Below, in pieces: positions 39,548-50,428 of a stretch of DNA of 64,000 bases. The notes under the pieces were generated by a model. That model was given only the letters and a program-made list of their open reading frames with translations. It made no database searches and was not told the DNA's origin. Position 1 is the stretch's first letter. Each line of letters starts with the position of its first letter. This stretch comes from Auanema rhodensis (lineage: Eukaryota; Nematoda; Chromadorea; Rhabditida; Rhabditidae): positions 18,794,501 through 18,858,500 of the forward strand of contig OZ059899.1 of the NCBI GenBank assembly GCA_964057225.1, read 5' to 3'. The translations under genes were made by a program, and so were the position numbers.

Positions 39548-42500
39548 TTGAAAAATGATGCATTAGTGTATGTTGAGTTTCCATGTACACTCAACATTGC
39601 TTCCAAAAACATTTTGACAAAAATTTTTCCGAAAAATTTCAAAATAATTTTGCAAAAAGTAGATGTTTTTAGATTCCTTTTTTCAAGGCAAAGACGATGG
39701 ACAATGTTATTCAACGAAAAAATTAATTCTCCAGGGTGAAAATCGAGGATGTAAGTGTGAACTTATATCAGTTGATATCTCGGTGCATTTTTAAGCTAGC
39801 GCAAATCTGATAACACAGATCGACGCAGCTTAAACATCCGCATCGAATGCACTATACAACATTGAGAAACGCTTAATACAAAAATTAGTTATGATCGTTT
39901 GAAAAATGATGCATTAGTGTATGTTGAGTTTCCATGTACACTCAACATTGCTTACAAAAACATTTTTACAAAAATTTTTCCGAAAATTTTCGAAACAATT
40001 TCGCAAAAAGTAGATGTTTTTAGATTCCTTTTTTCAAGGCAAAGACGATGGACATTGTTATTCAACGAAAAAATTAATTCTGCAGGGTGAAAATCGAGGA
40101 TATAAGTGTGAACTTATATCAGTTGATATCTCGGTGCATTTTCAAGCTAGCGCAAATCTGATAACACAGATCGACGCAGCTTAAAAATCCGCATCGAATG
40201 CACTATACAACATTGAGAAACGCTTAATACAAAAATTAGTTATGATCGTTTGAAAAATGATGCATTAGTGTATGTTGAGTTTCCATGTACACTCAACATT
40301 GCTTCCAAAAACATTTTGACAAAAATTTTTCCGAAAAATTTCAAAATAATTTTGCAAAAAGTAGATGTTTTTAGATTCCTTTTTTCAAGGCAAAGACGAT
40401 GGACAATGTTATTCAACGAAAAAATTAATTCTCCAGGGTGAAAATCGAGGATGTAAGTGTGAACTTATATCAGTTGATATCTCGGTGCATTTTCAAGCTA
40501 GCGCAAATCTGATAACACAGATCGACGCAGCTTAAAAATCCGCATCGAATGCACTATACAACATTGAGAAACGCTTAATACAAAAATTAGTTATGATCGT
40601 TTGAAAAATGATGCATTAGTGTATGTTGAGTTTCCATGTACACTCAACATTGCTTCCAAAAACATTTTGACAAAAATTTTTCCGAAAAATTTCAAAATAA
40701 TTTTGCAAAAAGTAGATGTTTTTAGATTCCTTTTTTCAAGGCAAAGACGATGGACAATGTTATTCAACGAAAAAATTAATTCTCCAGGGTGAAAATCGAG
40801 GATGTAAGTGTGAACTTATATCAGTTGATATCTCGGTGCATTTTAAAGATAGCGCAAATCTGATAACACAGATCGACGCAGATTGAAAATCCGCATCGAA
40901 TGCACTATACTACATTAAGAAACGCTTGATACAAAAATTAGTTATGATCGTTTGAAAAATGATGCATTAGTGTATGTTGAGTTTCCATGTACACTCAACA
41001 TTGCTTCCAAAAACATTTTGACAAAAATTTTTCCGAAAAATTTCAAAATAATTTTGCAAAAAGTAGATGTTTTTAGATTCCTTTTTTCAAGGCAAAGACG
41101 ATGGACAATGTTATTCAACGAAAAAATTAATTCTCCAGGGTGAAAATCGAGGATGTAAGTGTGAACTTATATCAGTTGATATCTCGGTGCATTTTTAAGC
41201 TAGCGCAAATCTGATAACACAGATCGACGCAGCTTAAACATCCGCATCGAATGCACTATACAACATTGAGAAACGCTTAATACAAAAATTAGTTATGATC
41301 GTTTGAAAAATGATGCATTAGTGTATGTTGAGTTTCCATGTACACTCAACATTGCTTACAAAAACATTTTTACAAAAATTTTTCCGAAAATTTTCGAAAC
41401 AATTTCGCAAAAAGTAGATGTTTTTAGATTCCTTTTTTCAAGGCAAAGACGATGGACATTGTTATTCAACGAAAAAATTAATTCTGCAGGGTGAAAATCG
41501 AGGATATAAGTGTGAACTTATATCAGTTGATATCTCGGTGCATTTTCAAGCTAGCGCAAATCTGATAACACAGATCGACGCAGCTTAAAAATCCGCATCG
41601 AATGCACTATACAAAATTGAGAAACGCTTAATACAAAAATTAGTTATGATCGTTTGAAAAATGATGCATTAGTGTATGTTGAGTTTCCATGTACACTCAA
41701 CATTGCTTCCAAAAACATTTTGACAAAAATTTTTCCGAAAAATTTCAAAATAATTTTGCAAAAAGTAGATGTTTTTAGATTCCTTTTTTCAAGGCAAAGA
41801 CGATGGACAATGTTATTCAACGAAAAAATTAATTCTCCAGGGTGAAAATCGAGGATGTAAGTGTGAACTTATATCAGTTGATATCTCGGTGCATTTTAAA
41901 GATAGCGCAAATCTGATAACACAGATCGACGCAGATTGAAAATCCGCATCGAATGCACTATACTACATTGAGAAACGCTTAATACAAAAATTAGTTATGA
42001 TCGTTTGAAAAATGATGCATTAGTGTATGTTGAGTTTCCATGTACACTCAACATTGCTTCCAAAAACATTTTGACAAAAATTTTTCCGAAAAATTTCAAA
42101 ATAATTTTGCAAAAAGTAGATGTTTTTAGATTCCTTTTTTCAAGGCAAAGACGATGGACAATGTTATTCAACGAAAAAATTAATTCTCCAGGGTGAAAAT
42201 CGAGGATGTAAGTGTGAACTTATATCAGTTGATATCTCGGTGCATTTTTAAGCTAGCGCAAATCTGATAACACAGATCGACGCAGCTTAAACATCCGCAT
42301 CGAATGCACTATACAACATTGAGAAACGCTTAATACAAAAATTAGTTATGATCGTTTGAAAAATGATGCATTAGTGTATGTTGAGTTTCCATGTACACTC
42401 AACATTGCTTCCAAAAACATTTTTACAAAAATTTTTCCGAAAATTTTCGAAACAATTTCGCAAAAAGTAGATGTTTTTAGATTCCTTTTTTCAAGGCAAA

Positions 42501-45163
42501 GACGATGGACATTGTTATTCAACGAAAAAATTAATTCTGCAGGGTGAAAATCGAGGATATAAGTGTGAACTTATATCAGTTGATATCTCGGTGCATTTTC
42601 AAGCTAGCGCAAATCTGATAACACAGATCGACGCAGCTTAAAAATCCGCATCGAATGCACTATACAACATTGAGAAACGCTTAATACAAAAAATAGTTAT
42701 GATCGTTTGAAAAATGATGCATTAGTGTATGTTGAGTTTCCATGTACACTCAACATTGCTTCCAAAAACATTTTGACAAAAATTTTTCCGGAAAATTTCG
42801 AAACAATTTCGCAAAAAGTAGATGTTTTTAGATTCCTGTTTCCAAGGCAAAGACGATGGACAATGTTATTCAACGAAAAAATTAATTCTCCAGGGTGAAA
42901 ATCGAGGATGCAAGTGTGAACTTATATCAGTTGATATCTCGGTGCATTTTCAAGCTAGCGCAAATCTGATAACACAGATCGACGCAGCTTAAAAATCCGC
43001 ATCGAATGCACTATACAACATTGAGAAACGCTTAATACAAAAATTAGTTATGATCGTTTGAAAAATGATGCATTAGTGTATGTTGAGTTTCCATGTACAC
43101 TCAACATTGCTTCCAAAAACATTTTGACAAAAATTTTTCCGAAAAATTTCAAAATAATTTTGCAAAAAGTAGATGTTTTTAGATTCCTTTTTTCAAGGCA
43201 AAGACGATGGACAATGTTATTCAACGAAAAAATTAATTCTCCAGGGTGAAAATCGAGGATGTAAGTGTGAACTTATATCAGTTGATATCTCGGTGCATTT
43301 TAAAGATAGCGCAAATCTGATAACACAGATCGACGCAGATTGAAAATCCGCATCGAATGCACTATACTACATTGAGAAACGCTTAATACAAAAATTAGTT
43401 ATGATCGTTTGAAAAATGATGCATTAGTGTATGTTGAGTTTCCATGTACACTCAACATTGCTTCCAAAAACATTTTGACAAAAATTTTTCCGAAAAATTT
43501 CAAAATAATTTTGCAAAAAGTAGATGTTTTTAGATTCCTTTTTTCAAGGCAAAGACGATGGACAATGTTATTCAACGAAAAAATTAATTCTCCAGGGTGA
43601 AAATCGAGGATGTAAGTGTGAACTTATATCAGTTGATATCTCGGTGCATTTTTAAGCTAGCGCAAATCTGATAACACAGATCGACGCAGCTTAAACATCC
43701 GCATCGAATGCACTATACAACATTGAGAAACGCTTAATACAAAAATTAGTTATGATCGTTTGAAAAATGATGCATTAGTGTATGTTGAGTTTCCATGTAC
43801 ACTCAACATTGCTTCCAAAAACATTTTTACAAAAATTTTTCCGAAAATTTTCGAAACAATTTCGCAAAAAGTAGATGTTTTTAGATTCCTTTTTTCAAGG
43901 CAAAGACGATGGACATTGTTATTCAACGAAAAAATTAATTCTGCAGGGTGAAAATCGAGGATATAAGTGTGAACTTATATCAGTTGATATCTCGGTGCAT
44001 TTTCAAGCTAGCGCAAATCTGATAACACAGATCGACGCAGCTTAAAAATCCGCATCGAATGCACTATACAACATTGAGAAACGCTTAATACAAAAATTAG
44101 TTATGATCGTTTGAAAAATGATGCATTAGTGTATGTTGAGTTTCCATGTACACTCAACATTGCTTCCAAAAACATTTTGACAAAAATTTTTCCGAAAAAT
44201 TTCAAAATAATTTTGCAAAAAGTAGATGTTTTTAGATTCCTTCTTTCAAGGCAAAGACGATGGACAATGTTATTCAACGAAAAAATTAATTCTCCAGGGT
44301 GAAAATCGAGGATGTAAGTGTGAACTTATATCAGTTGATATCTCGGTGCATTTTTAAGCTAGCGCAAATCTGATAACACAGATCGACGCAGCTTAAACAT
44401 CCGCATCGAATGCACTATACAACATTGAGAAACGCTTAATACAAAAATTAGTTATGATCGTTTGAAAAATGATGCATTAGTGTATGTTGAGTTTCCATGT
44501 ACACTCAACATTGCTTCCAAAAACATTTTTACAAAAATTTTTCCGAAAATTTTCGAAACAATTTCGCAAAAAGTAGATGTTTTTAGATTCCTTTTTTCAA
44601 GGCAAAGACGATGGACATTGTTATTCAACGAAAAAATTAATTCTGCAGGGTGAAAATCGAGGATATAAGTGTGAACTTATATCAGTTGATATCTCGGTGC
44701 ATTTTCAAGCTAGCGCAAATCTGATAACACAGATCGACGCAGCTTAAAAATCCGCATCGAATGCACTATACAACATTGAGAAACGCTTAATACAAAAATT
44801 AGTTATGATCGTTTGAAAAATGATGCATTAGTGTATGTTGAGTTTCCATGTACACTCAACATTGCTTCCAAAAACATTTTGACAAAAATTTTTCCGGAAA
44901 ATTTCGAAACAATTTCGCAAAAAGTAGATGTTTTTAGATTCCTTTTTCCAAGGCAAAGACGATGGACAATGTTATTCAACGAAAAAATTAATTCTCCAGG
45001 GTGAAAATCGAGGATGCAAGTGTGAACTTATATCAGTTGATATCTCGGTGCATTTTCAAGCTAGCGCAAATCTGATAACACAGATCGACGCAGCTTAAAA
45101 ATCCGCATCGAATGCACTATACAACATTGAGAAACGCTTAATACAAAAATTAGTTATGATCGT
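39548..45163 (+). repeat. 16 units in 1404- and 1053-bp higher-order repeats
   Basis: K units preceded by a diverged tail (AAAGATAGC and CAGATTGAAAATCC) start at 39548, 40952, 42005 and 43409, spaced 1404, 1053 and 1404 bp. Each is followed by an A89T palindrome unit. Two of these (39899, 41303) share GCTTACAAAAAC. Units 42707 and 44813 have E-like G85 and C136 with G69 and the GATGCAAG form. Unit 42707 has the private CCTGTTTCC, and its upstream tail AAAAAATAGTTATG. Confidence 0.85.
43842..43853. repeat. 12-bp palindrome CGAAAATTTTCG, subtype of 38.8-61.7 kb
   Basis: A perfect palindrome at monomer 83-94, created by the single change A89T on a G94 background. It is found in units 38846, 39899, 41303, 42356, 43760, 44462, 47270, 47972, 49376, 54992, 60959 and 61661 and not before 38.8 kb. 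It overlaps the position of the E-unit palindrome but arises from a different substitution. Confidence 0.85.
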
Positions 45164-45514
45164 TTGAAAAATGATGCATTAGTGTATGTTGAGTTTCCAT
45201 GTACACTCAACATTGCTTCCAAAAACATTTTTACAAAAATTTTTCCGGAAAATTTCGAAACAATTTTGCAAAAAGTAGATGTTTTTAGATTCCTTTTTCC
45301 AAGGCAAAGACGATGGACAATGTTATTCAACGAAAAAATTAATTCTGCAGGGTGAAAATCGAGGATATAAGTGTGAACTTATATCAGTTGATATCTCGGT
45401 GCATTTTTAAGCTAGCGCAAATCTGATAACACAGATCGACGCAGCTTAAAAATCCGCATCGAATGCACTATACAACATTGAGAAACGCTTAATACAAAAA
45501 TTAGTTATGATCGT
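45164..45514 (+). repeat. Reference monomer, E subtype
   Basis: This is a complete unit of the second main haplotype. Compared with the K unit it has T69, G85, G94, C98, C136, G184 and A204. G85 creates the palindrome TTTTCCGGAAAA. G184 creates the PstI-type hexamer CTGCAG at 45345-45350. C136 changes the run TTTTTTC to TTTTTCC and marks the E units of the distal third of the window (from about 45 kb), whereas most E units before 29 kb have T136. E and K units alternate as 702-bp dimers over much of 52535-61309. Confidence 0.93.
45241..45252. repeat. 12-bp palindrome TTTTCCGGAAAA, E units only
   Basis: A perfect palindrome at monomer 78-89, created by the single change A85G. It is present in all E-left units (for example 235, 1288, 7957, 8659, 9361, 17785, 20945, and most alternate units of 52886-60257). 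K units have TTTTCCGAAAAA here, which is not palindromic. Confidence 0.85.
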
Positions 45515-45887
45515 TTGAAAAATGATGCATTAGTGTATGTTGAGTTTCCATGTACACTCAACATTGCTTCCAAAAACATTTTGACAAAAATTTTTCCGGA
45601 AAATTTCGAAACAATTTCGCAAAAAGTAGATGTTTTTAGATTCCTTTTTCCAAGGCAAAGACGATGGACAATGTTATTCAACGAAAAAATTAATTCTGCA
45701 GGGTGAAAATCGAGGATATAAGTGTGAACTTATATCAGTTGATATCTCGGTGCATTTTTAAGCTAGCGCAAATCTGATAACACAGATCGACGCAGCTTAA
45801 AAATCCGCATCGAATGCACTATACAACATTGAGAAACGCTTAATACAAAAATTAGTTATGATCGTTTGAAAAATGATGCATTAGTGT

Positions 45888-45915
45888 ATGTTGAGTTTCC
45901 ATGTACACTCAACAT
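45888..45915. repeat. Inverted repeat 1 of the monomer (9-bp arms, 10-bp loop)
   Basis: The arms ATGTTGAGT and ACTCAACAT are exact reverse complements around TTCCATGTAC (monomer 23-50). By eye the arms are intact in all but eight units, which represent three separate changes: C43A in units 13222 and 14626; C45T in units 20945, 22700, 26561, 31124 and 32879; and G28T in unit 38495. Other changes nearby (T32C in 2692 and 3394, C34T in 38144) fall in the loop. It could extrude as a cruciform or bind a dimeric protein. Function is inferred, not shown. Confidence 0.85.
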
Positions 45916-45922
45916 TGCTTCC

Positions 45923-46001
45923 AAAAACATTTTGACAAAAATTTTTCCGAAAAATTTCAAAATAATTTTGCAAAAAGTAGATGTTTTTAGATTCCTTTTT
46001 T
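45923..46001. other. Phased A/T-tract domain, predicted curved DNA
   Basis: Monomer 58-136 carries A- or T-runs of 4-6 bases centred near 60, 66, 76.5, 88.5, 99, 109, 121 and 133.5. From 66 onward the spacing is about 10-12 bp, close to the DNA helical repeat. Such phasing is known to give intrinsic curvature and is common in satellites of insects, mammals and plants. The domain is nearly free of CpG and contains most of the subtype-defining sites (69, 85, 94, 98, 104, 136). Confidence 0.7.
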
Positions 46002-46082
46002 CAAGGCAAAGACGATGGACAATGTTATTCAACGAAAAAATTAATTCTCCAGGGTGAAAATCGAGGATGTAAGTGTGAACTT

Positions 46083-46096
46083 ATATCAGTTGATAT
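46083..46096. repeat. Inverted repeat 2 of the monomer (ATATCA-GT-TGATAT)
   Basis: Two 6-bp arms are separated by 2 bp (monomer 218-231), inside the least variable stretch of the unit (about 206-238). By eye I found only one unit with an arm change: C222T at 7125 in the unit starting at 6904. A compact dyad kept in nearly every copy is a plausible binding site for a dimeric protein, but the array is young enough that shared ancestry alone could explain this. Confidence 0.8.
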
Positions 46097-46112
46097 CTCG
46101 GTGCATTTTTAA

Positions 46113-46118
46113 GCTAGC
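46113..46118. other. GCTAGC hexamer, present once per unit in most units
   Basis: The palindrome GCTAGC (NheI-type site, monomer 248-253) occurs in most units. It is lost where C249 is G (AAGGTAGC: units ending in 1-234, and those starting 937, 2692, 3394, 6553 and 12520) or A (AAGATAGC: six units between 39 and 49 kb). It would give a 351-bp ladder on digestion, with multiples where the site is lost. Confidence 0.85.
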
Positions 46119-46122
46119 GCAA

Positions 46123-46138
46123 ATCTGATAACACAGAT
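46123..46138. repeat. Inverted repeat 3 of the monomer (ATCTG-N6-CAGAT)
   Basis: These are 5-bp arms around ATAACA (monomer 258-273). The common variant C267A (CTGATAAAACAG) and the single T264A at 52095 both fall in the loop. I saw no change in the arms. The stem is short, so the pairing could be coincidental. Confidence 0.6.
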
Positions 46139-47620
46139 CGACGCAGCGTAAAAATCCGCATCGAATGCACTATACAACATTGAGAAACGCTTAATACAAA
46201 AATTAGTTATGATCGTTTGAAAAATGATGCATTAGTGTATGTTGAGTTTCCATGTACACTCAACATTGCTTCCAAAAACATTTTGACAAAAATTTTTCCG
46301 GAAAATTTCGAAACAATTTCGCAAAAAGTAGATGTTTTTAGATTCCTTTTTCCAAGGCAAAGACGATGGACAATGTTATTCAACGAAAAAATTAATTCTC
46401 CAGGGTGAAAATCGAGGATGCAAGTGTGAACTTATATCAGTTGATATCTCGGTGCATTTTCAAGCTAGCGCAAATCTGATAACACAGATCGACGCAGCTT
46501 AAAAATCCGCATCGAATGCACTATACAACATTGAGAAACGCTTAATACAAAAATTAGTTATGATCGTTTGAAAAATGATGCATTAGTGTATGTTGAGTTT
46601 CCATGTACACTCAACATTGCTTCCAAAAACATTTTTACAAAAATTTTTCCGGAAAATTTCGAAACAATTTTGCAAAAAGTAGATGTTTTTAGATTCCTTT
46701 TTCCAAGGCAAAGACGATGGACAATGTTATTCAACGAAAAAATTAATTCTGCAGGGTGAAAATCGAGGATATAAGTGTGAACTTATATCAGTTGATATCT
46801 CGGTGCATTTTTAAGCTAGCGCAAATCTGATAACACAGATCAACGCAGCTTAAAAATCCGCATCGAATGCACTATACAACATTGAGAAACGCTTAATACA
46901 AAAATTAGTTATGATCGTTTGAAAAATGATGCATTAGTGTATGTTGAGTTTCCATGTACACTCAACATTGCTTCCAAAAACATTTTGACAAAAATTTTTC
47001 CGAAAAATTTCAAAATAATTTTGCAAAAAGTAGATGTTTTTAGATTCCTTTTTCCAAGGCAAAGACGATGGACAATGTTATTCAACGAAAAAATTAATTC
47101 TCCAGGGTGAAAATCGAGGATGCAAGTGTGAACTTATATCAGTTGATATCTCGGTGCATTTTCAAGCTAGCGCAAATCTGATAACACAGATCGACGCAGC
47201 TTAAAAATCCGCATCGAATGCACTATACAACATTGAGAAACGCTTAATACAAAAATTAGTTATGATCGTTTGAAAAATGATGCATTAGTGTATGTTGAGT
47301 TTCCATGTACACTCAACATTGCTTCCAAAAACATTTTGACAAAAATTTTTCCGAAAATTTTCGAAACAATTTCGCAAAAAGTAGATGTTTTTAGATTCCT
47401 TTTTTCAAGGCAAAGACGATGGACATTGTTATTCAACGAAAAAATTAATTCTGCAGGGTGAAAATCGAGGATATAAGTGTGAACTTATATCAGTTGATAT
47501 CTCGGTGCATTTTAAAGATAGCGCAAATCTGATAACACAGATCGACGCAGATTGAAAATCCGCATCGAATGCACTATACTACATTGCGAAACGCTTAATA
47601 CAAAAATTAGTTATGATCGT

Positions 47621-50428
47621 TTGAAAAATGATGCATTAGTGTATGTTGAGTTTCCATGTACACTCAACATTGCTTCCAAAAACATTTTGACAAAAATTTT
47701 TCCGAAAAATTTCAAAATAATTTTGCAAAAAGTAGATGTTTTTAGATTTCTTTTTTCAAGGCAAAGACGATGGACAATGTTATTCAACGAAAAAATTAAT
47801 TCTCCAGGGTGAAAATCGAGGATGTAAGTGTGAACTTATATCAGTTGATATCTCGGTGCATTTTTAAGCTAGCGCAAATCTGATAACACAGATCGACGCA
47901 GCTTAAACATCCGCATCGAATGCACTATACAACATTGAGAAACGCTTAATACAAAAATTAGTTATGATCGTTTGAAAAATGATGCATTAGTGTATGTTGA
48001 GTTTCCATGTACACTCAACATTGCTTCCAAAAACATTTTTACAAAAATTTTTCCGAAAATTTTCGAAACAATTTCGCAAAAAGTAGATGTTTTTAGATTC
48101 CTTTTTTCAAGGCAAAGACGATGGACATTGTTATTCAACGAAAAAATTAATTCTGCAGGGTGAAAATCGAGGATATAAGTGTGAACTTATATCAGTTGAT
48201 ATCTCGGTGCATTTTCAAGCTAGCGCAAATCTGATAACACAGATCGACGCAGCTTAAAAATCCGCATCGAATGCACTATACAACATTGAGAAACGCTTAA
48301 TACAAAAATTAGTTATGATCGTTTGAAAAATGATGCATTAGTGTATGTTGAGTTTCCATGTACACTCAACATTGCTTCCAAAAACATTTTTACAAAAATT
48401 TTTCCGGAAAATTTCGAAACAATTTCGCAAAAAGTAGATGTTTTTAGATTCCTTTTTCCAAGGCAAAGACGATGGACAATGTTATTCAACGAAAAAATTA
48501 ATTCTCCAGGGTGAAAATCGAGGATGCAAGTGTGAACTTATATCAGTTGATATCTCGGTGCATTTTCAAGCTAGCGCAAATCTGATAACACAGATCGACG
48601 CAGCTTAAAAATCCGCATCGAATGCACTATACAACATTGAGAAACGCTTAATACAAAAATTAGTTATGATCGTTTGAAAAATGATGCATTAGTGTATGTT
48701 GAGTTTCCATGTACACTCAACATTGCTTCCAAAAACATTTTGACAAAAATTTTTCCGAAAAATTTCAAAATAATTTTGCAAAAAGTAGATGTTTTTAGAT
48801 TTCTTTTTTCAAGGCAAAGACGATGGACAATGTTATTCAACGAAAAAATTAATTCTCCATGGTGAAAATCGAGGATGTAAGTGTGAACTTATATCAGTTG
48901 ATATCTCGGTGCATTTTAAAGATAGCGCAAATCTGATAACACAGATCGACGCAGATTGAAAATCCGCATCGAATGCACTATACTACATTGCGAAACGCTT
49001 AATACAAAAATTAGTTATGATCGTTTGAAAAATGATGCATTAGTGTATGTTGAGTTTCCATGTACACTCAACATTGCTTCCAAAAACATTTTGACAAAAA
49101 TTTTTCCGAAAAATTTCAAAATAATTTTGCAAAAAGTAGATGTTTTTAGATTTCTTTTTTCAAGGCAAAGACGATGGACAATGTTATTCAACGAAAAAAT
49201 TAATTCTCCAGGGTGAAAATCGAGGATGTAAGTGTGAACTTATATCAGTTGATATCTCGGTGCATTTTTAAGCTAGCGCAAATCTGATAACACAGATCGA
49301 CGCAGCTTAAACATCCGCATCGAATGCACTATACAACATTGAGAAACGCTTAATACAAAAATTAGTTATGATCGTTTGAAAAATGATGCATTAGTGTATG
49401 TTGAGTTTCCATGTACACTCAACATTGCTTCCAAAAACATTTTTACAAAAATTTTTCCGAAAATTTTCGAAACAATTTCGCAAAAAGTAGATGTTTTTAG
49501 ATTCCTTTTTTCAAGGCAAAGACGATGGACATTGTTATTCAACGAAAAAATTAATTCTGCAGGGTGAAAATCGAGGATATAAGTGTGAACTTATATCAGT
49601 TGATATCTCGGTGCATTTTCAAGCTAGCGCAAATCTGATAACACAGATCGACGCAGCTTAAAAATCCGCATCGAATGCACTATACAACATTGAGAAACGC
49701 TTAATACAAAAATTAGTTATGATCGTTTGAAAAATGATGCATTAGTGTATGTTGAGTTTCCATGTACACTCAACATTGCTTCCAAAAACATTTTTACAAA
49801 AATTTTTCCGGAAAATTTCGAAACAATTTCGCAAAAAGTAGATGTTTTTAGATTCCTTTTTCCAAGGCAAAGACGATGGACAATGTTATTCAACGAAAAA
49901 ATTAATTCTCCAGGGTGAAAATCGAGGATGCAAGTGTGAACTTATATCAGTTGATATCTCGGTGCATTTTCAAGCTAGCGCAAATCTGATAACACAGATC
50001 GACGCAGCTTAAAAATCCGCATCGAATGCACTATACAACATTGAGAAACGCTTAATACAAAAATTAGTTATGATCGTTTGAAAAATGATGCATTAGTGTA
50101 TGTTGAGTTTCCATGTACACTCAACATTGCTTCCAAAAACATTTTTACAAAAATTTTTCCGGAAAATTTCGAAACAATTTTGCAAAAAGTAGATGTTTTT
50201 AGATTCCTTTTTCCAAGGCAAAGACGATGGACAATGTTATTCAACGAAAAAATTAATTCTGCAGGGTGAAAATCGAGGATATAAGTGTGAACTTATATCA
50301 GTTGATATCTCGGTGCATTTTTAAGCTAGCGCAAATCTGATAACACAGATCGACGCAGCTTAAAAATCCGCATCGAATGCACTATACAACATTGAGAAAC
50401 GCTTAATACAAAAATTAGTTATGATCGT
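47621..50428 (+). repeat. Eight units as two 1404-bp tetramers
   Basis: 47621, 47972, 48323 and 48674 are repeated as 49025, 49376, 49727 and 50078. The first three pairs match closely, including TAGATTTCTTTTTTC and CTTAAACATCC, while the fourth pair differs (K against E). Unit 48674 has a private TCCATGGTG. The diverged tail cassette with A318C precedes both tetramers. In this cassette the stop normally at monomer 316-318 is lost and the open frame extends to 86 codons (47552-47812 and 48956-49216). Confidence 0.85.

Larger units (their letters stand above)
45866..46216 (+). repeat. Reference monomer, K subtype
   Basis: This is one complete 351-bp unit of the commonest subtype, used here to place internal elements. 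From position 1: an unchanging AT-rich start (1-22), an inverted repeat (23-50), an A/T-tract domain (58-136), a mixed segment with AGGCAAAGACGATGGACAA (139-157), the subtype site CTCCAG (182-187), two more inverted repeats (218-231 and 258-273), GCTAGC (248-253) and a tail ending TTAGTTATGATCGT. Diagnostic K bases are G69, A85, A94, T98, T104, C184 and G204. Ten of its 12 shared CpGs lie from position 166 onward or at 148, so the A-tract half is almost CpG-free. Confidence 0.95.
45164..47620 (+). repeat. Seven units, E-like types with C136 and GATGCAAG
   Basis: Units alternate between E with CTGCAG (45164, 46568), G69 E-like units (45515, 46217) and K (45866, 46919). 46919 is a K unit carrying the C136 of E units and the GATGCAAG form, and 47270 is a G69 version of the A89T unit: both are mosaics. 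The tail of 46568 has GATCAACGC, later found attached to the three TAA units. Confidence 0.82.

Noticed and set aside
45931-45966. Bacterial-type promoter: TTGACA in K units followed by AATAAT
   Set aside because: The spacing is about 23 bp rather than 16-18, the match is expected in AT-rich DNA, and a bacterial origin does not fit a 64-kb pure satellite.
46021-46037. True CENP-B box
   Set aside because: The CGGG half required for binding is absent, so it is kept only as a low-interest resemblance.
45866-46216. Monomer as an ancient dimer of two halves of about 175 bp
   Set aside because: Comparing the halves by eye gave no consistent alignment. The best short similarity (ATGCATTAGTG... against ATGCACTATAC...) is about 13 of 20 bases at an offset of about 289 bp, not 175.
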